Shown: positions 41,301 through 52,469 of the stretch, one piece after another | How positions within the stretch are numbered: the first letter of the stretch is position 1 | Layout: each line of letters starts with the position of its first letter | Assembly: GCA_947561715.1 (NCBI GenBank) | Contig: OX387203.1 | Span: 13,268,001 to 13,332,000 of the forward strand | From: Ascidia mentula | Lineage: Eukaryota > Chordata > Ascidiacea > Phlebobranchia > Ascidiidae | Reading direction: 5' to 3' | Length of the DNA: 64,000 nt | Notes under the pieces: model-generated | Database searches by the model: none | What the model was told of the DNA's origin: nothing | Seen by the model: the letters and a program-made list of their open reading frames with translations, nothing else | Program-made: the position numbers and the translations under genes

Positions 41301-44148
41301 CAAAAAGTTTGGACACCGCACACACATAGGGATGGTAATCAACTCGTAACGTCCCCACATCACGGCTCTTGAGGTTTGCGCCATCGCTTGGGCGCGGATT
41401 GCGGGGACCGAGCTCAGTGGGTCTCGGATTGGGTCGAACGCCATCTTTTTGCGCTTAGATAATGTGGCTGCAGAAAATTGTCTTTTCCTTGATTCCAAAT
41501 CTTCTGAAGCGTAGGCATCTGGAAGACAGTTCAAGCGAAATTAACCACGGCCAAACCGTTTGAAAATTGATGGCAGCAATCGTTGCGTGGTTAATTGTAT
41601 ATTGTTGGGCCTGTATGCAAGAAAAAGGATGCTGTTGCGACCTATATGCCAATTATGAGCCTCAATCCGGTACTTAACAATATTATTTATGATCGATGGG
41701 AAATCCTATTTGATTAACGCATATAACATAAGATCGCACGTGAGTTCTAAGTGTTGTGTTTTCCTAACCTGACTTTACTTGAAACTTAATGCAAACATGC
41801 CAACAATATTTGTTACCATGAACAATTTTGGATACGAAATTACCATGCGCAATTACACCAACGCCAAACTGAGTGAATTTACGCCCAAACGCACAGACAA
41901 AATTGAACAGAACCAAATCACAAAACCAATGAACTGAGGTGAGCACAGTACAGCTGCGCTGCCCTGCCTCGTCCCGTCTCAGCTAAACGCACACGGAAAG
42001 TTTCATTATTTAACCCGGAGAGAAACAAAGTAATCGAAGTGTTGTGAAAGAAGGATGATGAAAGAAAGCTAAGGTCAGCGGACATGGAAGAAAGGTCGGT
42101 TACTGAAAGACGATAAAGACAGTCACATGGGAAAACTTAAAGTCTCAAAGCGTCCAAATCACTTGTTATTAATATGACGCAAAACAGCTGTTAAACCATA
42201 TCACACAAATGACATGAATGGTCAGCTGTTGCTATCGCTACACTTTGAAATGAAACTCGCTTGCCAAGACGACCTAAAAATACCATTTACCCAACCCAGT
42301 GGAGAGAGACGCCAAAATGACAACTGGCCATGCAACCCAAGTCCATTAATGCAACCGTTGACATGTAACGTAAAATCGCGTTACAGATGCATTAGACTGC
42401 AGAGTTAATTCCTTGGGCCAGTGGTTCTTATCCGGTGGGAAGTTTTAGGGTTGTAAGTGGATAATTAGTCGGGACCGAAATACACAAAAGTAGTCGGAAA
42501 AGAAATATAATGATCCGTATTCACTGTGTGTTGTTCACTTATTGGTAATTGGCAATGCCATGCGGTATAAAAAGTTTTAACAGATATAGCGAAAATACAA
42601 TAATCAAATTCTTAGTTAAATAATGTAAACACCAGTGGGAAATAAGGATTCTGTTTACACCGGAAGTGGGAAATGAGATAAAAAAAATTTAAGAAACACT
42701 TCCTTAGGCGATGGTCGCATTGTTGCAGGAAAGTCTGTTGCCCAGTGGGGTTTGTGAGGTCGTTGTTGCCCAACTCCTTGTAGTAAAATCTTGAGTTTCA
42801 AGTATTGACCTTTGCCAAAACGTTGCATCTTGACTTGAAAGTTAGATTTTTCCGCTTGGTTCTCCAGCTACAATAAAACCTCTTTGTAATCGCCTTAAAT
42901 GAACGTTTAACAGAGGCACACGCCCCCTGCCAGTGACGTAGGATCAGAAGCATGAATAAATTCTGTCACAAATAACATGGTTAAAATGCGGGTTACAGAA
43001 AAGTCTTGGCAAAAACTCATCAACTGTTGCTTTTCCTGTAAGATATTCCAAATACATCTTGTAATGTCAGCATCGTATGCTTGATTGACATCTTATTCAA
43101 ATGAAACACTTCTAATCCCACTCTGTGTTTATTAGTGATGCACCGATACAGCTATTTTTATATTCGGCCAACGAAAGTTGCCGAATTAACTTGGCCGAAT
43201 AAACCGAAATTAATTTTGGTATCCATTTCTACACAATAAATTTAAACAAAACGTATGCTGGATTGGATAAAAGAATAACCTCGACTGCTGTACAAAAAAT
43301 GAGCAACAAACCAATGTAAGCGGATTTATTTAACACAACAAATAATCCGTTGTTATTTAAAATACTTGCATTAAATTAAACATTATGACATTGTTGTTTT
43401 CAACGACCTTTTTCCAATGCCACTTTGTGTGCGTAACACAGGTGGAAATTTCACGTTTGCAAAATTACAATATATAATAACCTTGTGTGAAACTACTGAG
43501 GATGCTTTTAGCGAAACATGTATTCTAACACAAGGTTGTTTTATATTGTGATTGTTGTTTTCAGTAATTTCAGCATTGGCGATGAAGGAAGTTCTTACAC
43601 AATCACTATATCCGGATATTCGGGGAATATATCAGATTCCATGACAAGGGGGCGGAATGCAAACGGGATGAAATTTTCAACTCGCAACAATGACAATGAT
43701 AAGTGAGTAATAAAGATACAACGTATCTGATTATATTTCTGTTTTACTAAAAAAGCAAAACAAATTGTGTTAAAAAAGATAAAATGCATTTTATCAAATA
43801 CTTGATTTTCGTTGAAAAAGTTAACCGTCACCCTAAATCAACAATTGTAAAAATCAATTGCTCTGAAACGGAAGTTGCGTTAAAGTTTTAGTTAAACACA
43901 AGTTTTAAGTGAGTTTACATAAGTTGTAACATAGAGTTGTTGACAACCGACTTAACTGTAATTGCAGGCATTCAGATAATTGTGCTGTGTCTTTGGGTGG
44001 AGCTTGGTGGCATCGTAGTTGTTCATGTGCTAAACTCAATGGTCCGTGGTCGAGAACTTCTACTGCTCACAACACTATGAGTTGGTATTACTGGAAAGAA
44101 TCATATGGAAAAATTATGAGCTCTAAGATGAAAGTGAAATGCGAATAA
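38316..44148 (+). CDS. Secreted LCCL-LCCL-EGF-EGF-EGF-fibrinogen protein (13 exons)
   Basis: Predicted exons: 38316-38391, 38468-38623, 38710-38829, 38892-39059, 39118-39219, 39305-39412, 39739-39858, 40172-40291, 40375-40493, 40614-40710, 40989-41088, 43565-43702 and 43968-44148. All introns are GT-AG, phases agree, and the total is 1,605 bp (534 aa plus stop). Exon 1 encodes a signal peptide ([17 protein letters not shown]). Exons 2-3 and 4-5 are two LCCL domains ([34 protein letters not shown]). Exons 6, 7 and 8 are one EGF each; the second is of calcium-binding type ([12 protein letters not shown]). Exons 9-13 are a fibrinogen C-terminal domain ([43 protein letters not shown]). There is no transmembrane segment. 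The product is probably an extracellular ligand, lectin or egg-coat-like protein; the exact role is unknown. The start exon is the least certain part. Confidence 0.88.
43130..43220. mobile_element. hAT-like transposon end in the last long intron
   Basis: TTAGTGATGCACCGATACAG followed by TATTCGGCC and GGCCGAATAAACCG resembles the terminal sequence of hAT non-autonomous elements (commonly CAGGGATGCACCGAT). It lies in intron 11 (41089-43564), which at 2.5 kb is far longer than the gene's other introns. I could not find the second end. Confidence 0.4.
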
Positions 44149-44149
44149 A

Positions 44150-44554
44150 TGTTGGAGAGGTTTAAAGTGACGAAAATTATCACTGCGTCGTTTGTTACCG
44201 TGGCAATGTTGTGTTGCTTTACAATTATTGACAGACATTGTAAATACTTTCACCTGTTTTGATAAAGGCTTTAAATCGTAAATAACAGAAAAGCAATTAC
44301 ACCAAACCGAATTTTTTCATTAATCCTTGAATAGGGGAAATTACACACGTTTGTTATTATTATGGTATTATGTCAACGTGTTAATTAGATATTGACATTA
44401 TATTCCGTTTTTTCATTCATTGTTGTAATATTCCATGCAACCGTTTCCATGCTTTATGTTGATAATGCATGTAAATACAAAAATCGATCCATCAGATTTA
44501 ACAGTTGCCATCAGAATCACTGCCGTAACTGTCAGAAAGCAAGCCTATTGTTTG
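44150..44554. other. 3' flank of the fibrinogen gene
   Basis: AT-rich sequence after the stop codon. It presumably holds the 3' UTR and polyadenylation site; I see no canonical AATAAA close to the stop. No other gene is seen. Confidence 0.4.
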
Positions 44555-44790
44555 TTAGAATAGAGAAGTGATTGGTCAGCGTAGAGGGGAGTGTTTGCCG
44601 CGCCGTAACCGCCGTGGTCACGACGGGCTGCCAGAATATTAATTGGCAAGGTTGGATTGTTTGGGCCGTCGATCCGTTCTCGTTGCTGGGGTGATATGAG
44701 GTAAGTTTCATTCATGATACGAAATTTTGGATAAAAGTATAGTTTTTAAGAGGACGCATTTAGAGTCGAAAGTAAGAAAGTTGCTGATAG
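44555..44790 (-). mobile_element. Relic of the satellite-associated LINE family (ORF2 piece)
   Basis: Matches plus-strand 3735-3970 of LINE copy 1: TGTTTGCCGCGCCGTAACCG, GGTCACGACGGGCTGCCAG and TTGGCAAGGTTGGATTGTTT are shared, with scattered substitutions and a short deletion. It corresponds to a part of ORF2 just after the reverse-transcriptase core. It is an old, truncated copy outside any satellite, so the family has not always been confined to the array. Confidence 0.88.
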
Positions 44791-44799
44791 ATTTTGAAT

Positions 44800-46100
44800 A
44801 CTACTCTCCAAAATGGATAAATTATTTGGCATAAGGTGAATCACTTCACAATTATTTCAATCCTACTTGTCAAACAGACACCAATACACAGTTGTTCAAT
44901 TCATCACTTGCACCCATGACATGTGGAATTCCACAAGGCTCTGCACTATGACCACTCCTCTTCCTGATGTACATTAATGATCTGCCTCTAGCTAGCACAT
45001 TTTCCACCACCTTATTTGCAGATGACACATGCCTCATCATGGCAGCTGACAACACAGTATCTTTAAAAACACATAATGCTTTAAAACATGTATCCAATTG
45101 GCTTAGCGGTAACAAGCTAACACTAAACACTAGCAAGACCTCATACATCCTGATCGGTAAAAACACCACAAACATCCATTTCTCTGTTCAGTTAGATCGA
45201 ATTCAAATACCTAGGTGTTATTCTCCAAGACAACCTTCACTGGACCAGTCACATTCTGTGGTGTAATGTATAAATTAAGAAAATGGGTACTTATGGTTGC
45301 CTATTATAGCTGTGTCTACTCGAAGTTACAATATACAATCACCTGCTGGGGTTTTGGAAATGCAAAGGCCTTTCACCACTTAAATGTTGTACACAATAAT
45401 ATTCTTCGCACTGCAACCTTTAACAAGGCAGCATGTCATGTTACACCCATATACAATACCCTTGAAATTGTTAAACTAAAAACAGCTCAAATTATGCACA
45501 AGCATCACTTTAATCAATTACCTTTGTTTTTCAATAATTTTTTTACTCAGCCATGGCACAAACACTCCCATTTCACTAGACATGCAGATGGCTCAAATTA
45601 TGTTATTCCAATAATGAAGTCTCTATTTGCCCAGAATACGCTGCTGTACCAAGGTCCCAAAATTTGGAATGAATTGCCGCAAAAAATGAAAAACTCTGGA
45701 AAATTTGCTTTAAAAAAACACTACAAACAACATCTTTTGCAACTATACAACTGAAAGTATGTTTGATGTTGACAAACACGTGCACATGTGCGACCCACGT
45801 GCTTTTTTTTCTGCCGCTACAGCATGCACGCATCTGTCCGTACTCATGCGTAACTGAAGTAGTTTTGTTTGATTGTTTTTCTACAACGTCTTTACATTTC
45901 CTTATTGTAAAATTTTCTTATTTTCATTGTTCTCTTTTGCAGAATTTTTTTGTTGTTGTTGAGTAATTAAACCAAGGGTGACGCTTGGCACTGAAAACCT
46001 GAAGGTTAATCCAGCGTCCCCCTGCCCATACTCTCGCATTCCCCATCTTTTTATATTGAAATACTTTGGGTAAAAATAAACCAATGAATGAATGAATCAC
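44800..46100 (+). mobile_element. L2/CR1-type LINE, 3' half, broken
   Basis: Plus-strand reverse-transcriptase remains: CGIPQGSAL with an in-frame stop, then LFLMYINDLPLAS, TTLFADDTCLIM and WLSGNKLTLNTSKT; then, in another frame, FKYLGVILQDNLHW; then the C-terminal part 45215-45754 (YTITCWGFGNAKAF, LYQGPKIWNELPQKMK). This order is typical of L2/CR1-like ORF2. The element ends near 46098 in an ATGAATGAATGA-type tail, the short-repeat 3' end usual for that group. At least one stop and one frameshift make it inactive. It may be the same family as the piece at 28026-28740, which covers the missing 5' half, but there is no overlap to prove it. Confidence 0.85.
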
Positions 46101-46930
46101 ATAATGACAGTATCGTGGCTCACGCGATTGCATACTTGGTTGTTATTAAGTGTGTATATATTTTGTGGTGAGATTCATTCTACATTTTTGGCTTGCCTTG
46201 TGTAGGATCAATCGTTGTTCTGCACACAAGTTTCGTTCGTATCCTGGTGACAAATAAACAAACTAACCCAAGTCTGGTTCGCTACCAAAGAGGAGTCAGG
46301 GAAACGCAGCCGCAGCTGAACACGTGATCAACAAACAAACAACACGCCAATACCTACACTAAATACCACAAACAAACATCCATCAACTTTACTTCCAAGC
46401 AATACTTAACAAGCGAATTTTCACATTGGTATAACTATAATACCTTAAATTCAAGAATGCCCTCAATTACTGAAAACTCCTGTATTGTCAGTAAAACATG
46501 CCCATGCATGGTCTTCTTCATTTTGAGTCTGGGGCACATGAGAATCACCAATCTTTGTACAATACAGCGGTTTGAATCACATTTACAAATATTTTACAAA
46601 ACACCACCAACGGTATCAATAGAATCTGTCCCCTTATGGTGTTGGTCAGTCAGTGACTGAGGCACAGAAGAACCAGCTGCTTTTGCAAAATATATGTAGT
46701 TTATATCCTGAACAAATATGGTTGCAAGTTTGCAACAAATGTATCACTGCACAATACTTCTTCGGCTTCAGTGTTTGCAAGTACTTTCTGGCTTATAAGT
46801 TTTCTTCTGCTTTTGTCTGACAACCTCATCCTCGCTCTCTATATTCGATGCCTCCTCTGATCGGCACATTAGTGACGCCTTTTCATATGCTCCTATACCA
46901 ATCGTATGATTTTACCTGCATAAGCCAACA
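46101..46930. other. No recognised feature
   Basis: Follows the LINE tail. Only short ORFs without recognisable motifs; nothing I can assign. Confidence 0.4.
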
Positions 46931-47510
46931 CTCTACTGGGATTGCCCGGTGACAAAACTACTTTTATATGTATGTAACTCAAGTTCAGTTACATTTTCAT
47001 AATTAGCTATCCATTTGGAAGCCACAACTGCAACAGAACCTTCATCAATCAACTCTACAACAGCATACATTTTCTGAAAGACAAATGACCGAGGTGAAAT
47101 TTTATAACTATGAACTATAGTCATAAATATAGCTTTACATTTTAGCTGATTCTCTGCTAGACAAATGATTGCAGATTCATTGATATTATTTTATACACAC
47201 CAATACAGAAAGAACTGTATGGGCTTCTTAAGAGGGGCGGGGAGAATAAACTTGACACTGATATGTCGTCAGTTTTTCCATAATTGACTGGTAAAAACTT
47301 CAGTGTCATTTAAATTGTAAATGGGATGTGTAATGCCTACTTGCGCAAGTGGATTGGTACCTGATCGCACCATTCGCTTGAGGCGTTGCATGTAACTTTC
47401 AAAAACAAAAGCACTACAATTATCAAGAGAACCATAACACTTCTCGTCAATAAGGTGAAGGAGACAATGCACATCATAAACCATACTCTCATTGCCATAC
47501 ATGATTTCAC
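46931..47510 (-). pseudogene. Relic of a DUF4806-associated DNA transposon
   Basis: Two minus-strand fragments. 47502-47269 reads YDVHCLLHLIDEKCYGSLDN, then SAFVFESYMQRLKRMV, which resembles the C-terminal part of the large metazoan transposase-domain proteins (typically YNVHSLVHL..D...GSLD.FSAF.FENY). 47124-46933 reads MYAVVELIDEGSVAVVASKW, like the N-terminus of DUF4806 proteins that accompany them. Both are fragments. Family assignment is from remembered patterns only. Confidence 0.45.
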
Positions 47511-50390
47511 ATTCATCTACAAATCGTACTTAGTGCAAATTCCACATGAACCGCACTTAAGCACACAAAATGTGCATACAGTTCATCCCAGTGTACAATA
47601 GAAACTGTCTGAACTATGTTGCTTTCCATCGACCACCTTCTAAAAGTAAACGAGGCTTACGAGCAAAACTCCGTGGAATGCACTCTTCGTGTTGTTTAAT
47701 CTAGCACTGACTTCATTAGATTGATGGGCAGAAAAGTTAACAGTTTTAGACCCCCATAACGAAGTGAGCAATAACTTTTTCATCACACCTTAACAAGCTT
47801 GATGCATATAGTCAACTGGAAAGGCCTTGATCATATCAATGGGAAAAGAGCAACATGGTAAATTGATGTTCCTTGCATGTGCAATAAAAGTTATTCTACC
47901 GCACCATGCAGTGTACATTTGCCACAACTTTATTATTTTGCGACGCTTGTTCACCGTACCTAAATGTTGGATATATGTTTGGCGTATGTTCTACAATCCC
48001 TGGCCGAGCGAGTTTTTGCTTTGCGTTTACCGAACAAAATGATATTGCCTGGTTACTTGGATCTTTCTACTTCACCGTCTCGCACCACGACTTTAATTAA
48101 ATAATATTTTATTGAAAGTAACAACACATAAATAAAAATACAGTGACAAGCGCAGTGGAAGTACAGGATAACATGAAGTGCATTGTTTGCTAAAGCAATT
48201 TGACTCACCCAACAAAAATGCAAACAAAGGATGTGATTTGAATGGGATTTTTGTTTTCCTGCGTCCAACCGCCAACCCACGAAAATTGAAGAGCCAGGCA
48301 GCTTTACAAAATTCCGGAAGGTGCCACGAAGTTGGTCCATGTCAATCACTTGGGCAAGTTTCATTTTAAAAACTAGAAGATGAAAAATATGTGCCGGTTT
48401 TAAAGCATAAAAATCAACACAAAGGTTATGGACAACTAGTGATGGGAGAAGAACTGCTTTCAGTGGATTCGCTCATTAGAATGTCCCTTTCCAGATCAAC
48501 AAAAATGCACAATTATAAGAACATGTCTGTTAAGCTGCATCCGCAGAAATTTCATTTTTCAAGAAACTTCGTACATTCAAATTGCTGGGTGTCCACCTTC
48601 ATGCATTGGTGCCGACTATATCATGTGGCATAAAGCAAATTAATGGCAACAGAATACACTTTTTAATTTGATCATTAACTTTCAGCAGAAAATATTTACC
48701 ATCCAAACCACACACTTGGTTTTTGAACGACAAAATGCAACCAAGAATCAATAGTGTAAATATCATTGCTGTGTGAAATGGTGGAGTAGGTGATTTTAGC
48801 GGATATTGCAGGGAATTAAGTTTTTTCATTAGCTAATGTTTTCCAATGCACCATATTTTTCATAAACATTACACATTGTAACTGACAAATGCTTTTGCTA
48901 ACAAAGTCTTACACAGCACATCAGCACCAAGCAACAGAATTTAGACTAAGGCCTTGATTTTCTGTTAAATTCAAGCGGTATCATGACGACAGTTGAAGAA
49001 AGCTTAGATTGCAATTGGCGTGGTCTACTCCTCCAACAGATTAACAATCGACGCATAACACCAAAACATGACAAATACACATACCACTTCTACATTAAAA
49101 GCAGCAAGCACTATGGTGTTTGGCATCAACATGATGGAAAAAATCTGCATCTGTTCGATTTGCAGCATTTATTCACCCTTGATCAAAAAGAAATACCCTG
49201 ACATAAAACAACTGCTGTCGTAAACCACCTGTAAATTTCGACAAGGTTTCCCGCCGCTAAGTCACTAATTACGCAGTAAGGAGAAGCATGCTGCTTGTTG
49301 ACGCATATGTAAAAAAATTTTTAGGTAGCTCGCAAAATCACTGACAATAATCTGCCCTCCAAAAGGCCCGACGATTTTCTGCAACCAGTTCGATGTAGGA
49401 GTTCGAAACATTTACGTATGTGCCTCGTGTTACGCCAATCTTGCAGGTCACAAGTGGTTCGAAGACGTTGAATTGTATTTCGACTCACCATTTAACTGGA
49501 AGGTTATGTAGTGTTGAAAACCAGCCATGCAAGGTTTTTAATTGTTTTGTCGTTATTTCAACGTGTACTTCTGCTACTCAAGTAAAATAGTACAGAGAAA
49601 TTGCTATTTTAGCAACAAAGTTTTTTTCAACTGGTTATTTAACATGTTTGGATCAAATGGTCAGAACACATAACGGCCAAAGTTCGTTCTGCCATTGCAA
49701 AAAAATCGACGCAAACCACCTGCTCCTTTTTTACGCCTTGATACGTCTTCCAATTCGCCCCATGCACCTTTCCTACACTAGAAATGAAACAATTTTACAA
49801 CTTTTGATGGAAAGACTCAAATCGCATGCACCAACATTGTGTAATCCTGGGTACTGCAATCAAATAAACTCTTTATTTATCCAATATTTCTGACCAGCCA
49901 TCATCTGTGCTTGGAACAAGTTATTAGAGGTAACTAAACAGTGATTGTAAAAAATATGGAATAACTCCCTCCACGCAGTATAGCATGAAATCAAGTGGAA
50001 ATGATTCTACACAATGGATTGTTTTTCGAGGCTAACTTTAGAATTATTCCATTACATTCAAACTATTTTCAAAAACCTGTTTTTTAGTGTGCATCATTTC
50101 ACTAAAAGAGCCCCAAAACCGGTTCTTTAAATGAATTCTTATTAATTCAGTGCTTCAAAATATGATCCAGTGTATTAAATATTGATTTATGCTGCGCCCT
50201 CTCAAAGTGATTTTTCGCTGTCTCGACGTAGGCAAAACACTCCTAATTTTTAAATTTAAAGAAGATTGATAAGTGAAACTATACAATTTAACGTTTCGTA
50301 ATAAAGCTTCACGATGTCTGTGACTAAAATAGTTTGGGGTTATCTGTCATTAAGGAAAATTAGACAACGCGGGTGTTGACGTTGCAGGAT
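47511..50390. other. No recognised gene
   Basis: About 2.9 kb of AT-rich sequence with only short ORFs. None shows a domain I recognise and no repeat boundaries stand out. Confidence 0.4.
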
Positions 50391-50391
50391 T

Positions 50392-50735
50392 ATGAAAGAA
50401 ATTCTAGATTTTCCTCGATATGCGACAGCCGTAAATATGGAACTAAATGGCCCAGGAAAGTGTTTGGGTTATAGAGCCATGCACCAGAAGTTGAGGAAAC
50501 AACATGGAATGAATGTGCCTAGAGATTTAGTGTATGCTGCCATGTCTGAATTAGATCACGCAAGAAGAAAAACAAAAAAAGGTTATTTTACAAGCAAAGG
50601 ATCTGGCCTTGTCGAAGAGAGACTGGTATAATGGCAACAATGCATGCATATCTAAGAAATTTTCATGGTGACATTAGTGATGCAAGTACCACTGTCATTT
50701 ATGGAAAATCAACTTCCAATCAGGTGAAATTTATC
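50392..50735 (+). pseudogene. Relic of an integrase-core (DDE) transposase-like gene
   Basis: The first frame (50392-50631) reads GKCLGYRAMHQKLRKQHGM then VPRDLVYAAMSELD, the N-terminal pattern of the metazoan integrase-core-domain proteins (GYR.MH..L....G..VSR..V...L..LD). The next piece (50631-50735) reads MATMHAYLRNFHGD and TTVIYGKSTSNQ, matching the later part of the same family just before its RIE motif. The catalytic core that should lie between is missing, so this is a shortened remnant, not an active gene. Confidence 0.65.
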
Positions 50736-51179
50736 ATTGTAATTAGGTTAAGAGTTTATGAAATGGATGTGATATATCCAAATCCACAAGGAACTATCTG
50801 CAGGCTTGACTGTAAGTGAACAACAACAGAATATACTACAAACTTACATACCCAATCCTGAAAAGTTGCATGCGTCAGATTGTTGAAGGAAAAGATTGTT
50901 TCTCATTTAAACAGAGATCCTTTGTGTTTTTAAACTTTGTACAAGGTTGCATTGAACTATAATGAGTTATTTACTACCAACAGTGTTTGATTGCGAGTAT
51001 CAATCATATTGTACCACTAACAGACCAATGGGTCGAAGGAATGACATGATTTAATTCGTTGAAATGAGAGAGTGAACATTGAATAATATATTGCAAATCA
51101 AAGTATTCGAAAAAGTCACGTTGTTTAGAAGTCAGTTATATCAAACACAGAATCTTTGGCATGACAGAATGTCCCAAAT

Positions 51180-51595
51180 GTGGGTAATTGCCGAGGTCAG
51201 ACGTATGATGGGGCCACTAACATGAACGGCAAAATCTCTGGTGTTCAGACAAGATACGTTCATTGCGCAAGAGGCTTTTCAGTGACCTTGGTGTCCAACA
51301 CGATGGGTTTAAGTTTTCCTGAAATTTTTTGGCAAAATTATGAAGCAATACTCCATAACCTTGGACAAATGTGCTGAGTCAAACCAATTGAAAATTCGAC
51401 CCTAGGCGAAGTGCTCCAAACATTGATGTTTTGCTTGTACCACAAGCGAAGCTGAAAGATCATTTAGTGCAATGCTTCATGTATGGATGTATTTTTGTGC
51501 AGAGCACAAAACCTTGAAATTACGCTTCAACGAAAGGCGATTCCGACCGAAAGCAATTTATAATTTATATGCCACAAATTTCCTTTAGACAGACG
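51180..51595 (+). pseudogene. hAT transposase relic (ZMYM1/DUF4371 type)
   Basis: Reads NCRGQTYDGATNMNGKISGV near 51182, the central RGQGYDGASNMSG motif of this hAT group. In another frame near 51430-51490 it reads TTSEAERSFSAM, the C-terminal hAT dimerisation motif. The region between is much shorter than in a full transposase, and the frames are broken. Confidence 0.72.
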
Positions 51596-51597
51596 CT

Positions 51598-52250
51598 GTG
51601 ACGGATTATAATCTGACAATAACACTAGTAAGTTTTGATAGCTCATGTCCTTGCGCCGGGGATACAAAGGAAACAATTCTAGCCAAACTTCGTGATGCCC
51701 CCTGCTTCAGACTGCAGTTTGATGAATCACCAGACAAGCTCAGTTACGCTTTAAGTCGTCTCCCTGTTGGTATAGACACCACTGCAGCTAGTATCTTTGC
51801 AAAACTGGACAGTTACAGAGAAGCAGCAGAAAATTGCCGATGTAGTGAAAATTGTGAATACAATTCTAAACAGTGCGAAAAAGAGTCGTGCATTTGATGA
51901 ACTTGTCAAAGAAATGGGAAGAGTGTTAGAGAAAGTGTGGAAACTACGTCAGGAACTACATGTTTGGTTCACTGGACGGGAAGATCGCAATGCAATCTTT
52001 TTCCAAGAGTTGTTTTGGCTTGCTAGACTAGCCTACCTCGTTGACATATTCAGTTTATTAAACACACTGAAATTGGTATATTCGAAGCCACTTCCAAAAT
52101 CAGCTCGTTTAAGGTCTTGGTACAAAATCCACACGAATATGAACTCAACGAGGAGAATTTGGAACAACGTATCATAAAAACAGTGACCTTTCATATGCAC
52201 ACACTAATTGATAATTTGCAAACCTGAAATCCGTTTGGCGAACAGCATTC
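51598..52250 (+). pseudogene. hAT transposase relic (ZBED5-like type)
   Basis: Two overlapping frames. The first (to about 51850) has APCFRLQFDESPD, matching the FALQLDEST pattern. The second (51797-52177) has ADVVKIVNTILNSAKKSRAF, ELVKEMGRVLEKVW and LFWLARLAYLVDIFSLLNTL, matching VKIVN, LC.EMG and WL..LAYLADIF..LN of ZBED5/Buster-like proteins. The BED finger and the C-terminus are not seen. It abuts the preceding hAT relic, which is of a different type. Confidence 0.7.
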
Positions 52251-52469
52251 TTTAGTCGCAGAAAACACGCTGAATTTTGGATAAAAGCACTCGACACCCC
52301 TTACGACAAACTGGCAAAACTAGCGCTCTGTTGGATATTAAAAACAAAAAGAGTAGTTGCTTTCTTGGTGGGACACTAGATGACTTAATGCCCGGAGCAT
52401 TGGAGCAAGACATTGTCCCAAATTGGACTGAAATAGCACAGCAGCAGGCTAGTCATTGATTTGATTAAA

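Noticed and set aside
41235-41534. A 99-aa minus-strand ORF in intron 11
   Set aside because: No recognisable domain, antisense within an intron, and length within chance for the region.
48053-48364. A 103-aa minus-strand ORF
   Set aside because: No recognisable motif, no splice-site support and composition like its surroundings.
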